Assembly (NCBI GenBank): GCA_027533455.1
Contig: JAPZUC010000001.1
Span: 434,001 to 498,000, forward strand
Origin: Porphyrobacter sp.
GTDB taxonomy: Bacteria > Pseudomonadota > Alphaproteobacteria > Sphingomonadales > Sphingomonadaceae
Direction: 5' to 3'
Length of the DNA stretch: 64,000 nt
In this document: positions 37,342 through 46,562 of the stretch, one piece after another
Position numbering within the stretch: position 1 is the stretch's first letter
Layout of the letters: each line of letters begins with the position of its first letter
Program-made: the position numbers and the translations under genes
The notes under the pieces: generated by a model
Seen by the model: only the letters and a program-made list of their open reading frames with translations
Told to the model about the DNA's origin: nothing
Databases searched by the model: none

Positions 37342-37457
37342 GCTGCTCCTATCCTGCATGGCGGGGCCAACGTCCTTGATCGGGATCAATTTTGCTCCGA
37401 CTGCTCTCGCGCGCCGCGCAACCGAAACTGGGCAGGAGCGTTTGAGAGGTAGGGGCA

Positions 37458-38078
37458 ATGATTGCACGCCTTCGAGGAGATATGCCCGTGAACGCCAAGC
37501 CTGCCGCCACCCCCATGCCCCGTCCTTTCCGCCGTCTCGGCCTGCTGGCAGCAGGGCCGATCCTCCTTGCCGGGCAGAACGCGCAGGCTGCCTCGCAGGA
37601 TGATTGGGACACCGCGAGCGACGTCGCGGTCGGCGGACTGCTGCTGTGGTCGGTCGGCGTTCCGGCTGCCAAGGGGGACACCCAAGGCGCGCTTAAGGCG
37701 GGCGGATCGGCGGTCGCGGCGTTCGGCGCGGCGCAGGCCTTGAAGCAGGTCTTTCCCGAGCAGCGCCCCGATGGCAGCGGTAATGACAGCTTCCCCTCGG
37801 GACACACCGCCACCGCCTTCGCCGCTGCGACCAGCATACTCGAACGGCGCGGACCGGAAGAAGGCATCCCCGCCCTCGCCCTCGCCAGCTTCGTCGGCCT
37901 CGCGCGGGTCGAGGCGGACAAGCACTACTGGTACGATGCTGTTGCCGGGGCGGCACTGGGCGCTGGTGCCGGGCTGCTTATCACGCGACCCAAGCCCGAC
38001 AAGAACGGGCGGATTGCCGTGATCGTCCCGTGGGGTGACACTCACAGCATCGGCCTGCACGTCGCCGCCCGGTTCTAG
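37458..38078 (+). CDS. PAP2 family phosphatase
   Basis: A 206-residue exported PAP2-type acid phosphatase or lipid phosphatase. The three catalytic motifs are [18 protein letters not shown] and [15 protein letters not shown]. An N-terminal signal ([18 protein letters not shown]) and lack of several other helices suggest a periplasmic, not polytopic, enzyme. The ATG at 37458 has GAGGTAGGGG upstream. Its stop TAG overlaps the convergent purD stop: both use the CTAG at 38075-38078. Confidence 0.88.
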   Translation: MIARLRGDMPVNAKPAATPMPRPFRRLGLLAAGPILLAGQNAQAASQDDWDTASDVAVGGLLLWSVGVPAAKGDTQGALKAGGSAVAAFGAAQALKQVFPEQRPDGSGNDSFPSGHTATAFAAATSILERRGPEEGIPALALASFVGLARVEADKHYWYDAVAGAALGAGAGLLITRPKPDKNGRIAVIVPWGDTHSIGLHVAARF

Positions 38079-39349
38079 ACGCCCCGCTCCCGTGCCACTT
38101 CGCGCCAGCCGATGTCGCGGCGGCAGAAGCCGCTGGGGAAGTTTACCTTGTCGACGGCTTCGTAGGCCAGCCGCTGCGCTTCGGTCACGCTCGCGCCCAT
38201 CGCGGTGACGGCGAGCACGCGCCCGCCGTTCGCCACCAGCGTGCCGTCCTTCAGAGAGGTGCCGGCGTGGAAGACCTTGGCCCCGTCCGGTTCGACGCCC
38301 GACAGATCAATCGCGCCGCCTTTTTCCGGCGTGCCGGGATAGCCCTTGGCTGCCATCACCACGGTGAGCGCAGTCTCGCTACGCAAGGCGACTTCGGCGC
38401 CCGCCAACTCGCCATGCGCACAGGCGAGAAGGATCGGCACCAGATCGCTCTTGAGGCGCATCATCAGCACCTGGCACTCGGGGTCGCCGAAGCGGGCGTT
38501 GTATTCGATCAGCTTCGGCCCCTCAGGCGTCAGCATCAGCCCGGCGAAGAGCACGCCCTGATAAGGGTTCCCCTCCTCGCGCATGGTTCGCACCGTGGGC
38601 TCGATGATTTCAGCCATCACCCGCGCCTGCAATTCAGGCGTCAGCACCGGGGCGGGGGAATAGGCGCCCATGCCGCCCGTGTTCGGCCCCGTGTCGCCAT
38701 CGCCCACGCGCTTGTGATCCTGCGCAGAGCCGAAGGAGACGATGGTGGTGCCATCGGTCAGCGCGAAGAAGCTCGCTTCCTCGCCTTCCATGAACTCCTC
38801 GATCACCACCTGCGCGCCCGCCGCGCCGAACCCGCCGCCGAACATGTCGGCGAGCGCGGCTTCGGCTTCTTCGAGCGTCTCGGCGATCACCACGCCCTTG
38901 CCTGCGGCGAGGCCATCGGCCTTGAGCACGTAAGGCGCGCTGAAGCGAGCGAGCGCGGCGCGGGCCTCGTCATGACTGGCGGTGCGCACATAGCCCGCTG
39001 TGGGGATGCCCGCCCGCGCGCACAGGTCCTTGGTGAAGCCCTTGGAGCCCTCGAGTTGCGCTGCGGCCTGCGAAGGACCGAATACCGGCACCCCGGCGGC
39101 GCGCAGCGAATCCGACAGGCCATCCACCAAAGGTGCCTCCGGGCCAACAACAACAAGTCCGATCCCGCGCTCGGCACAGAACGCGACCACAGCTGCGTGG
39201 TTCGTCACCTCAAGCGACACCAGCTCGGCCTCTTCGGCGATGCCCGGATTTCCGGGAGCGGCGTAAAGCTTTGTGAGGCTCGGGGATTGCGCCAGCTTCC
39301 ATGCCAGCGCATGTTCGCGGCCTCCCGAACCCAGAAGCAGGATATTCAT
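38075..39349 (-). CDS. purD: phosphoribosylamine-glycine ligase
   Basis: A 424-residue ATP-grasp enzyme for the second step of purine synthesis. It begins [19 protein letters not shown], has the nucleotide-binding [18 protein letters not shown] and the catalytic [29 protein letters not shown] (its key parts being GVLFAGLM and YNARFGDPE). The start ATG at 39349 overlaps the divergent xseA start in the shared CATG at 39347-39350, and both have ribosome sites (GGAG here). Its stop also overlaps a neighbour. The promoter must therefore lie within xseA. Confidence 0.96.
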   Translation of the reverse strand: MNILLLGSGGREHALAWKLAQSPSLTKLYAAPGNPGIAEEAELVSLEVTNHAAVVAFCAERGIGLVVVGPEAPLVDGLSDSLRAAGVPVFGPSQAAAQLEGSKGFTKDLCARAGIPTAGYVRTASHDEARAALARFSAPYVLKADGLAAGKGVVIAETLEEAEAALADMFGGGFGAAGAQVVIEEFMEGEEASFFALTDGTTIVSFGSAQDHKRVGDGDTGPNTGGMGAYSPAPVLTPELQARVMAEIIEPTVRTMREEGNPYQGVLFAGLMLTPEGPKLIEYNARFGDPECQVLMMRLKSDLVPILLACAHGELAGAEVALRSETALTVVMAAKGYPGTPEKGGAIDLSGVEPDGAKVFHAGTSLKDGTLVANGGRVLAVTAMGASVTEAQRLAYEAVDKVNFPSGFCRRDIGWREVARERGV

Positions 39350-40811
39350 GGCCACTCCGCCCAACGACATTGACGATGCCGGGCTGGTAGCGCGCTCCCG
39401 CAGCGGGGACAACGCCGAGCCCCTCTCGATCACCGAGATTTCCGCCCTGCTGAAGCGCACGGTCGAGGACCGCTTCGGTTTCGTGCGGCTGCGGGGCGAG
39501 CTTTCGGGCGTCAAGCGCGCGGCCTCAGGCCACTTCTACTGCGCCCTCAAAGATGAAGGCGCCGTGATCGATGGAGTGATGTGGAAGGGCAACGCCGCGC
39601 GCATGAACTTCCGCGCGGAGGACGGGCTGGAGGTTATCGCCACCGGCAAACTCACCACCTATCCCGGGCGCTCGAAATACCAGATCGTGATCGACAGCCT
39701 CGAACTTGCCGGCGAAGGCGCGCTGCTGGCGCTGCTGGAAAAGACCCGCGCAAGGCTCGCGGCGGAGGGTCTGTTCGATCCGACACGCAAGCGCCGCCTG
39801 CCGTTCCTGCCGCAGGTGATCGGCGTCGTCACTTCGCCCACGGGCGCGGTCATCCGCGACATCCTCCACCGTCTCGCAGACCGCTTTCCCACCCACGTGA
39901 TCGTGTGGCCGGTACTGGTGCAGGGCAATGGCGCGGCCGAGCAGGTCGCCGCCGCCGTGCGCGGCTTCTCGGCGCTGGAAGCAGGCGGCCCCGTTCCGCG
40001 CCCAGATGTGGTGATCGTCGCGCGCGGGGGCGGGTCGATCGAGGACCTGTGGAGCTTCAACGAGGAAGCGGTCGTCCGCGCTATCGCGGAATGCACCATC
40101 CCCGTGATCAGCGCGGTCGGGCACGAGACCGACACCACGCTCGCCGATTACGCCGCCGACCGCCGCGCGCCCACGCCCACCGCTGCTGCCGAGATGGCGG
40201 TGCCGGTGCGTGCCGACCTTGCCTTCACGCTCACCGATCTCGCCGCTCGCCAGCGGCGCGCCGTCTATCGCCCGGTCGAGCTGGGGCGTGAAAGGCTCGC
40301 GGCGCGGGCGCGCCTGCTGCCGCGCCCCGAGAACCTGCTGCAACCTCAGGCCCAGTGCCTCGACGAGCTGTCCGAGCGCTTGCGGCGCGCCTTGGGTGAC
40401 CGCTCGGCCAAGGGGCGTGAGCGGCTGGCCGGGGTGGCCGCGCGCCTCTCCCCTTCACTGTTGTCCCGTACAGCCGCCGAAGGCGCGCGCAGGCTCGATC
40501 GTGCAAGGCTCCACCCCGCATTGATCGAGCGACCCTTGCGCGAGCGGGCAGAGCGCCTCGCCGCGCTTACCCGGGTGATGAGCCAGCTCCACCCGGAAAA
40601 GCCGCTGGAGCGCGGCTATGCGATCATCCGCGATGCCGCGGGCAAGGCGCTGACCACGCGCGCCGAAGCAGCGGGTGAGAGCGCGCTCACGCTGCAATTC
40701 CGCGACGGGTCGCTGAACGCGGTTCCGGTCGGCACCCCTCCCACGCCTTCTCCGCGCAAGCCCGCGCCCCGGACGTCGCGGCCCTCTACCCAAGATGATT
40801 TGTTCGGTTAG
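39348..40811 (+). CDS. xseA: exodeoxyribonuclease VII large subunit
   Basis: A 487-residue subunit of ExoVII, which degrades single-stranded DNA. The N-terminal OB domain includes [23 protein letters not shown]. The catalytic region has [37 protein letters not shown] and [28 protein letters not shown] (key part [16 protein letters not shown]). The long C-terminal part is a coiled-coil-like helix rich in Arg and Leu. The start ATG at 39348 lies two bases from the purD start on the other strand. The small subunit gene xseB is not nearby. Confidence 0.95.
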   Translation: MATPPNDIDDAGLVARSRSGDNAEPLSITEISALLKRTVEDRFGFVRLRGELSGVKRAASGHFYCALKDEGAVIDGVMWKGNAARMNFRAEDGLEVIATGKLTTYPGRSKYQIVIDSLELAGEGALLALLEKTRARLAAEGLFDPTRKRRLPFLPQVIGVVTSPTGAVIRDILHRLADRFPTHVIVWPVLVQGNGAAEQVAAAVRGFSALEAGGPVPRPDVVIVARGGGSIEDLWSFNEEAVVRAIAECTIPVISAVGHETDTTLADYAADRRAPTPTAAAEMAVPVRADLAFTLTDLAARQRRAVYRPVELGRERLAARARLLPRPENLLQPQAQCLDELSERLRRALGDRSAKGRERLAGVAARLSPSLLSRTAAEGARRLDRARLHPALIERPLRERAERLAALTRVMSQLHPEKPLERGYAIIRDAAGKALTTRAEAAGESALTLQFRDGSLNAVPVGTPPTPSPRKPAPRTSRPSTQDDLFG

Positions 40812-40835
40812 CCGCTCGGTGCTAAGAGATCTGCC

Positions 40836-41039
40836 ATGCTGATGACTCCTTCTGACAAGGCCGCCAAACTCTACTACGGCCCCTCCAGCTTCCGCGTGCT
40901 GCGCCCGGGGAGCCACGTGCTTTGCGCGGTTAGCGGCGAGGCGATCCCGCTGGCCGAACTGCGTTACTGGAGCGCCGAGCGGCAGGAGGCCTATGTCTCT
41001 TGCGAGATCGCGACGCGCCGCCTGCTCGGCCTCGCCTGA
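40836..41039 (+). CDS. DUF2093 domain protein
   Basis: A 67-residue protein whose whole length matches DUF2093, a small alphaproteobacterial family with two conserved cysteines (VLCAVSG, YVSCEIA) and the signature LYYGPSSFRVLRPGSHVLCA (trimmed). Function unknown; a small zinc or redox protein is possible. It is 24 bases downstream of xseA and almost always follows xseA in relatives, which suggests co-expression. Confidence 0.88.
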   Translation: MLMTPSDKAAKLYYGPSSFRVLRPGSHVLCAVSGEAIPLAELRYWSAERQEAYVSCEIATRRLLGLA

Positions 41040-41094
41040 CCTTTTGCAAAGATGACGCGCGAAGGCCCGCGGGCGGCCCGCCGGGCGCGTACGT

Positions 41095-42075
41095 ATGTGG
41101 CGTCTGGCACTTCTGGCGCTTACGGTTCTGGCGCTTGGCCCCGGCCTCTTCCTGCGCACCCAGACCGGCCAGCGCAGCGAACCGGCCGTGGTCACGATCG
41201 TTCCGCGTGCAGACCGTGATGGCGTGTCCGGCCCGCTTGCGCTCACCGGCGTGTGGGAGATCAGTACGCCCCATGGCTGGGTGGGCGATTTCTCCGCGCT
41301 GGTTCCCAAGGGAAGCACCGGCCTTGTCGCCGGGACCGACCGCGGCTTTCTGCTCGATATCGACCTGTCGGGCGAGTCGCCGCGGGCGGTAGCGGGGAGC
41401 TTTCGCTTCGTCGGCGTCACCGTGCGCGCGCGCAAGGAGTTCGTCGATCTCGAATCGCTCGCGCGTGATCCGGCAACGGGAACGCTGTGGGCCGGGTTCG
41501 AGTATAATAACCTTGTCGTGCGCTATGCCGCCGATGGTGCGCGCCGCATCGCTGCGCCGCCAGCCATGGCAAAGTGGCGGCGAAACAGCGGCCCGGAGGC
41601 CATGGTGCGACTAGCCGACGGGCGCTTTCTGGTGATTGCCGAGGGGCCGCAAAAGGGCAGCCAGACCCTGCACGAGGCACTGCTGTTTCGTGGCGATCCG
41701 CTCGCGGGGGGCAAGCCGACCGTCTTCCGCCTGCGCGCACCGACCGGTTACGATCCCATCGATGCCGCGCAATTGCCGGACGGGCGGGTGCTGATCCTGC
41801 TGCGACGGGTGCGCTACAGCATCCCCGCGCGCTTCGACACCGCGATCGCGATTGCCGACCCGCGCGAGATTCGCGACGGCACGCTATGGCGGATGCGGGT
41901 GATCGAGCGGCTGGAGGGCGGCATCTTCGCCGACGATTTCGAGGGCCTTGCCTATGTCCCCTCGGCGCAGGACCCTTCGCGCGGGGCCATGTGGGTCATC
42001 ACCGACGACAATTTCTCGATCTTCCAGCGGAGCCTGCTGGCGCGATTCGCCTGGGATGGCACGGCCGTTCCATAA
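41095..42075 (+). CDS. esterase-like activity of phytase family protein
   Basis: A 326-residue exported protein with a signal segment MWRLALLALTVLALGPGLFL. It matches the phytase-like beta-propeller family: GWVGDFSALVPKG, LVAGTDRGFLLDIDLSG, KEFVDLESLARDPATGTLWAGFEY (trimmed to its core LESLARDP), and FEGLAYVPSA. Members are calcium-dependent propellers with esterase or phytase-like annotation, but few are characterised. It follows DUF2093 by 55 bases on the same strand and faces rpmB convergently. Confidence 0.85.
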   Translation: MWRLALLALTVLALGPGLFLRTQTGQRSEPAVVTIVPRADRDGVSGPLALTGVWEISTPHGWVGDFSALVPKGSTGLVAGTDRGFLLDIDLSGESPRAVAGSFRFVGVTVRARKEFVDLESLARDPATGTLWAGFEYNNLVVRYAADGARRIAAPPAMAKWRRNSGPEAMVRLADGRFLVIAEGPQKGSQTLHEALLFRGDPLAGGKPTVFRLRAPTGYDPIDAAQLPDGRVLILLRRVRYSIPARFDTAIAIADPREIRDGTLWRMRVIERLEGGIFADDFEGLAYVPSAQDPSRGAMWVITDDNFSIFQRSLLARFAWDGTAVP

Positions 42076-42080
42076 CGAAA

Positions 42081-42104
42081 AAGCGCCCGGAAGCCCGGGC
42101 GCTT
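42081..42104 (-). terminator. intrinsic terminator of rpmB
   Basis: AAGCGCCCGG / CCGGGCGCTT form a perfect 10-bp stem with an AAGC loop. On the minus strand the stem is followed by TTTTTCG, giving a U-tract about 38 bases after the rpmB stop. In the plus direction only TT follows, so it terminates rpmB better than the phytase-like gene. Confidence 0.75.
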
Positions 42105-42141
42105 GATCGATTCGCTTCTGCCTTGGAAAGGCAGGCGAGAA

Positions 42142-42429
42142 TTAGGCGGCGGCCTGAGCCTTCACCAGCTCGCGCTTGACCTTCAGTGCGTTGGTCGAAA
42201 GCTTCTCATCGTTGGTCTTGAGCAACCAGTTATCAAGCCCGCCATTGTGCTCGACCGAACGCAGACCGTGGGTCGACACGCGGAACTTGAAGCTGCGCTC
42301 CAGCTTTTCGCTCATCAGCGTCACGTTCTGCAGGTTGGGCAGAAACACGCGCTTGGTCTTGTTGTTGGCGTGGCTGACATTGTGGCCGGTCATGCGGCCC
42401 TTGCCGGTCAGTTCGCAGATGCGCGACAT
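42142..42429 (-). CDS. rpmB: 50S ribosomal protein L28
   Basis: A 95-residue ribosomal protein. It begins [23 protein letters not shown] and continues with the [11 protein letters not shown] stretch diagnostic of L28, then the helical C-terminus typical of alphaproteobacterial L28 (longer than the 78-residue E. coli protein). The first Cys of the zinc-type pair is present, the second is not. Upstream reading frame is open far beyond the start but non-conserved. Confidence 0.97.
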   Translation of the reverse strand: MSRICELTGKGRMTGHNVSHANNKTKRVFLPNLQNVTLMSEKLERSFKFRVSTHGLRSVEHNGGLDNWLLKTNDEKLSTNALKVKRELVKAQAAA

Positions 42430-42489
42430 GGTGTGTCTCTTCTCGTAAAAAGCGGGGCCTAAGCTCGGGCCTAGGCAAGGAAAGCGGGG

Positions 42490-42518
42490 CGCATAACGGG
42501 GCATAGCCGAATCGTCAA
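42490..42518 (-). promoter_or_regulatory. rpmB promoter
   Basis: On the minus strand TTGACG (-35) and TATGCG (-10) are separated by exactly 17 bases, about 60 bases before the rpmB start. Confidence 0.6.
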
Positions 42519-42666
42519 GCAAGTTGCGCCTGCCTGCTTGCCCGGCCCCGCACCCCCCGGCCGGCCTTAACCCATGTGATGGCCGGCGGGCACCACATCC
42601 CCTGCACTCGCGCCTGGTCTGGCGGGGCGCCGCCCGTGCGTTCAGACCCTCAGGAGAACTATAGCC

Positions 42667-42912
42667 ATGAAACGCATCATCATCACCAGCATCATCGCCC
42701 CCTTGGCAATTGGGCTTGCCGCGTGCGATGTCGACCAGACCAAGGAAGCCGAACTGCCCGAGGTCGAGGTCAAAGGCGGACAGGCGCCGGAATTCGACGT
42801 CGAAACCGCGGAGGTCGATGTCGGCACCGAAGAGAAGACGATCGAGGTTCCCGATGTCGATGTCAAAATGCCGGACGATGCCGAAGGGAAGCCTGTCACC
42901 GGCAACGAATAA
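42667..42912 (+). CDS. small acidic lipoprotein
   Basis: An 81-residue protein with a lipobox (LAAC, Cys20) after a signal peptide [16 protein letters not shown]. The mature 62 residues are very acidic and built from alternating Val and Asp/Glu units ([30 protein letters not shown]), which could form beta-strands or bind cations. A good ribosome site (AGGAGA) precedes the ATG. I recognise similar short Val/Asp lipoproteins in sphingomonads but know no function. It is 21 bases upstream of tadA. Confidence 0.78.
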   Translation: MKRIIITSIIAPLAIGLAACDVDQTKEAELPEVEVKGGQAPEFDVETAEVDVGTEEKTIEVPDVDVKMPDDAEGKPVTGNE

Positions 42913-42933
42913 CCCGTTTCGGGCGCGCGGGGC

Positions 42934-43389
42934 ATGACAGCGGCGGGGTTCCGCGGCTTCATGCCCCGGGCGATTGCCGCCGCCCGCGCCGCTGCCGAGG
43001 CAGGCGAGGTCCCGATCGGGGCGGTTATCGTCAAGGACGGAGTGGTGATCGCCGAGGCGCACAATGCGCCCCGCACAGACCACGACCCCACGGCCCATGC
43101 CGAGATCCTCGCCATCCGGCAGGCGGCCAAAATCCTTCAGGACGAGCGACTGACCGGCTGCGAGCTGTGGGTTACGCTGGAGCCCTGTGCCATGTGCGCA
43201 GGCGCCATCGCCCATGCGCGGATTGCCCGGCTCTATTATGCCGCGAGCGATCCCAAGGGCGGCGCGGTGGAGCATGGCGCGCGAGTGTTCGACCAGCCCC
43301 AGTGCCTCCACCGGCCCGAAATCTATTCCGGGATTGGCGAGGCGGAAGCGGCGGAACTGCTCAAAGGGTTTTTCCGCGACCGGCGCTGA
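42934..43389 (+). CDS. tadA: tRNA-specific adenosine deaminase
   Basis: A 151-residue zinc deaminase that makes inosine at the wobble position of tRNA-Arg(ACG). The active-site motif [12 protein letters not shown] holds the zinc His and catalytic Glu, and PCAMCAGAI holds the two zinc Cys. The N-terminal [14 protein letters not shown] and the later [20 protein letters not shown] (trimmed) match TadA. A parS-like site lies 12 bases after the stop codon. The ATG at 42934 follows the acidic lipoprotein gene closely. Confidence 0.94.
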   Translation: MTAAGFRGFMPRAIAAARAAAEAGEVPIGAVIVKDGVVIAEAHNAPRTDHDPTAHAEILAIRQAAKILQDERLTGCELWVTLEPCAMCAGAIAHARIARLYYAASDPKGGAVEHGARVFDQPQCLHRPEIYSGIGEAEAAELLKGFFRDRR

Positions 43390-43400
43390 TCGCGCGTCGA

Positions 43401-43416
43401 TGTTTCACATGAAACA
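43401..43416. other. parS-like ParB-binding site
   Basis: TGTTTCACATGAAACA differs from the widespread consensus parS (TGTTTCACGTGAAACA) at one central base. It lies in the noncoding space after tadA. ParB-binding sites usually cluster within tens of kb of the replication origin. Confidence 0.55.
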
Positions 43417-43610
43417 GTGACGCGAACGCGGAGCAGCGCGGGGCTAGAGGGGGCCGAAGGGGGCCAGCCGGGATCTGGGGGCTGCGAGAAGGCATCAGGG
43501 CACAGGATGGCCATGATGGCCCCGGCGTTCAGCACGCAGCCTCGCTCTGGATAAGCGGGTGCGCCAAAGCCGTTGTGCGTCTTACAAGCCGGGTTCCGCC
43601 AAGCGGTTGG

Positions 43611-45392
43611 CTAGATCCGGGTCATCGTCAGCCAGCGTCTGTCGCCGCGCCACACCGCTGCAAAGGCGCGCTCGGATGCCAGCATTTCGCGCCGATTGCC
43701 CAACCTTGCTTCGGTTCGGGCGAGGCCGAATAGGGCAAGCGCACTATTGGGCGCCTCGAACAGGGCGGCCTCGAACGCCGCCTTGGCATCCTCGAACCGT
43801 CCGGCCTCGAACAAGGCTGCGCCCAGGGACTGCTTGACCGGGTAATACCAGTACGGCGGCTCATTATACGGCACGGATTTCTCCATCTCCGCTGCCTTCA
43901 TGAAGTGCGCGATCGCATCGCCATGACGCTTGCCCGCCATCGCTTGCCTGCCTTTTGCCACCTCTGCCGCCAGTGCGATAATCAACGGTGCGGGAAAGCC
44001 GTTCGCATTCATCCTTGCGGCCCCATCGCTTTTCGCGAGACGATCCATCGCCGCGATCTCGGCTGCGAAATCCCCCAGCTTCGGGTTGAGCCCAATGGCA
44101 ACGGCGCGGGCATAATGGCGCATCGCCTCGACATATTCGAGCGGATGGGGTTCGGCGGTCAGGGCCATGATGGCGTCGGGGGAGGAATATTGCGCGTGGG
44201 CAAAATAGGGCGCGGCATAGATCGCCTGCACCCAGTAAAGATCCCGCCCGATCCCGGTATCGATGACGCTTTCGAGCTTGCGGGTCTGGTTCAGGACGGT
44301 CGGCATATCGCCCATCGCCTGCGCCGAGGTCAGCAGGAAATGCACATTGTGCGGATAGTATCCGAAGCGGACCAGGCCGTCGTCGCCGAACTTCGCCAGA
44401 TAGGCTTCGTCCGCTGCGACCGCGCGCTTGTTGGCCTCGATTGAATCCTGATACCGGCCAAGACGGTAGTAGATATGCGCCGGCATATGCACGAGATGGC
44501 CGAGCGTTGCCGGCCCGGTCTTGTCGAGCCGGTCAGCCGCAGCCTCAGCCTTTGCCGGATCGGGCAATTCGAGAAGGTGGATATAGAGGTGCGAGGCCTG
44601 CGGATGATCGGGCGTGCGCGCCATAACGCCCTCGATCAATTTGACCGCCTCCGCAATGAATCTGGCCGGTGCGCCATCGACAGACCAATAGTTCCAGGGG
44701 CTGGTGTTCATCGCGGCTTCGGCAGCGAGAACGGCCATATCGTCGCTCTCGGGAAATTGTCCGGCAAGCGCGAGCATGGCCTGCGCATAATCCCGATCAA
44801 GCTGCCCCCGGTCTGCGGCGGGATTCGATGAATACCGCAGCGCCTGCGCATCAATCAGCGCCTTGATGAAGGGGCCGGATTGTGCGGACAGGCGCCGTGC
44901 CTGCTCCAGCGCGTGCAAGGCCGGGGCGTTTTGCTCCGCATCCATCCCGGCGTTGATATTGGGGCCGCGCGCCAAAGCTTCCCCCCACCAGCATTCGGCA
45001 CAGGACGGATCGATCTCGCGTGCACGCGTGAAGGAGGAAATCGCCGCCCGGTGGTTGAAGCCATAGGCGAAGGCGAGGCCCTGATCGAAATAGCGCCGCG
45101 CTTCGGGTTCCAGTTCGCCGAGTGGGAGGTCGGAGCGCGCGATGTCCGGAAACAGGCCGATCGTGCCGGCACCCATGCCGTGCTCGCCCGCGATGTCGGC
45201 TGCACGTTGCAGTCGGGCGGCGTAGACCGTGTCGAAACCGGAATTGCCGCGGCACGCGGCGCGTCCGGCGCGGGTAGGATCAAGCGCGGCAAAGGCCTCG
45301 TCTGACAATTCGAAAGACGATGACGATGCGGTTGCTGCAGAGCAGGCAAGCGAAACAAGGACGACCGCAGAAAATCTGGTGAACTGACCCAT
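43611..45392 (-). CDS. tetratricopeptide-repeat exported protein
   Basis: A 593-residue protein with an N-terminal signal segment (SAVVLVSLACSAATAS). TPR-like helices recur: RRYFDQGLAFAYGFNHRAAISSFTRAREIDPSCAECWWGEAL (described by its core AISSFTRAREIDPSCAECW), HLVHMPAHIYYRLGRYQDSIEAN, and the C-terminal SLGAALFEAGRFEDAKAAFEAAL. This arrangement matches a family of uncharacterised periplasmic TPR proteins. I chose the ATG at 45392, with GGAG seven bases upstream. Two conserved Cys (CAECW) could form a disulfide. No partner genes adjoin. Confidence 0.85.
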   Translation of the reverse strand: MGQFTRFSAVVLVSLACSAATASSSSFELSDEAFAALDPTRAGRAACRGNSGFDTVYAARLQRAADIAGEHGMGAGTIGLFPDIARSDLPLGELEPEARRYFDQGLAFAYGFNHRAAISSFTRAREIDPSCAECWWGEALARGPNINAGMDAEQNAPALHALEQARRLSAQSGPFIKALIDAQALRYSSNPAADRGQLDRDYAQAMLALAGQFPESDDMAVLAAEAAMNTSPWNYWSVDGAPARFIAEAVKLIEGVMARTPDHPQASHLYIHLLELPDPAKAEAAADRLDKTGPATLGHLVHMPAHIYYRLGRYQDSIEANKRAVAADEAYLAKFGDDGLVRFGYYPHNVHFLLTSAQAMGDMPTVLNQTRKLESVIDTGIGRDLYWVQAIYAAPYFAHAQYSSPDAIMALTAEPHPLEYVEAMRHYARAVAIGLNPKLGDFAAEIAAMDRLAKSDGAARMNANGFPAPLIIALAAEVAKGRQAMAGKRHGDAIAHFMKAAEMEKSVPYNEPPYWYYPVKQSLGAALFEAGRFEDAKAAFEAALFEAPNSALALFGLARTEARLGNRREMLASERAFAAVWRGDRRWLTMTRI

Positions 45393-45553
45393 CGCTCGCT
45401 CCATCCCCGATTGGCACGACCAGGTGTCGATTGTAGTCGACGGGTTCGGAAAGAGACAGGTGAAATCAGGCGAAGCCGTCATTCTGCATTACGCCCGGTT
45501 ACGGCCACCCCCGGCACCCGGCGCAAGCTCGCCCGAAAGCCCTCGCCACCCCT

Positions 45554-46141
45554 TCATAATCCCCGCCAGATCTTCGCGGGCACCGTGTCCTTCGCCCCAC
45601 GGCGCGATGCCGGGCAAGGCGCGGGGCGGAAGCGCCGCGAATAGCACAGGCGGATTTCCTCCAGCCAGCCGCGCGGGGAAAGCTCGATTCCGATGGCCTC
45701 CTCGCTCCAGCCCGGGTTGGCATCCGCAAAGGCAGCGCGGATGCGGCCTGCGGTGAGGTTCTCCTCGCGGCTGATGCGGTCATATTCGGGCAGCCGGAGC
45801 CCGCTGCGCAGCACGGCGATGATCTTCAGATAGTTTGCGGGGCGCTTCACCATGCAGCTGCCGTGCTTGGCCCATTGCCGCGCGACGAGGCCGAAGCTTC
45901 CGTTTTCGCCCGAACATTGCACCGCGTGGGCGGGGTCGTCGGTGCGGGTACGGCAGAACTCGGGGCTCCAGCTGAGGGCAAGGGTGTAGCCGGTGATCGC
46001 GTTCTGGCGGCGCGGACCATCGGGCGTGATCTTGGGTACGCTGGTGACCTGCGGGACGCGGCATTGGTAGGCCTGCGCGTGGGCGGCGGCTGGGAGGGCC
46101 AGCGCGAGGACTGCGAGAGTGAGGCTATTCGAACACCGCAG
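45554..46141 (-). pseudogene. ribonuclease T2 family gene missing its first catalytic block
   Basis: The frame encodes about 195 residues of RNase T2 type. The N-terminal part YTLALSWSPEFC and the C-terminal GWLEEIRLCYSRRFRPAPCP and KIWRGL match the family. The second catalytic motif reads RQWAKHGSC, with Gln where the catalytic Glu is usual. The first motif HGLWP and the 40-50 residues around it are absent: QCSGENGSFGLV runs straight into ARQWAKHG near 45880-45890. No ATG, GTG or TTG precedes the signal peptide in frame; a CTG at 46141 with GGGGGAG upstream is the only candidate. Probably an inactive, decaying gene. Confidence 0.65.
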
Positions 46142-46562
46142 GGTCGGACTCCCCCTTGAACTTGAACCAGCGGTTGCTGGCGGGCGTGAAGAGGAAGGCC
46201 ACGGCGAACAGGCCCAGCGGCAGCGAGGCGAGCCACAGCGGCTGCATCCGTATCGCCATCGGCAATACAGGCAGCATCACCAGGAAGCCCCCAAGCTTGG
46301 CGAGCGCCATGATGCTCACCATCCAGCGCGCAAAGCTGACAGCGGAGAGCCAGACCATCGCGACAGGAATGAACGCGATCGAAAGCCATGCGCTGTGCCA
46401 CACGATCAGCCCGTCGCGCGACAGCCCGAGGAAACCGCTTTGCGATTTGAGCACCACGGGAAGCCGCACCAGCCCGTCGATGTAGGCGAGCAAGGCAGCG
46501 GCGAGGAAGGCGACGGCGAAGATCGTGATGCTCGTCGGACGCCGCCGAGAAAGCGGGATCAT
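46125..46562 (-). CDS. small membrane protein of unknown function
   Basis: A 145-residue protein with four hydrophobic helices (SITIFAVAFLAAALLAYIDGL, SAWLSIAFIPVAMVWLSAV, MVSIMALAKLGGFLVMLPVLP, LWLASLPLGLFAVAFLF). The start ATG at 46562 overlaps the nadC stop (ATGA). The last codons overlap the start region proposed for the RNase T2-like gene. I know it only as a conserved hypothetical membrane protein next to nadC in sphingomonads. Confidence 0.8.
   Translation of the reverse strand: MIPLSRRRPTSITIFAVAFLAAALLAYIDGLVRLPVVLKSQSGFLGLSRDGLIVWHSAWLSIAFIPVAMVWLSAVSFARWMVSIMALAKLGGFLVMLPVLPMAIRMQPLWLASLPLGLFAVAFLFTPASNRWFKFKGESDPAVFE

Noticed and set aside
43509-43523. GGCCATGATGGCC palindrome after tadA
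   Set aside because: Short GC-rich palindromes of this kind are expected by chance in this composition, and nothing around it suggests function.
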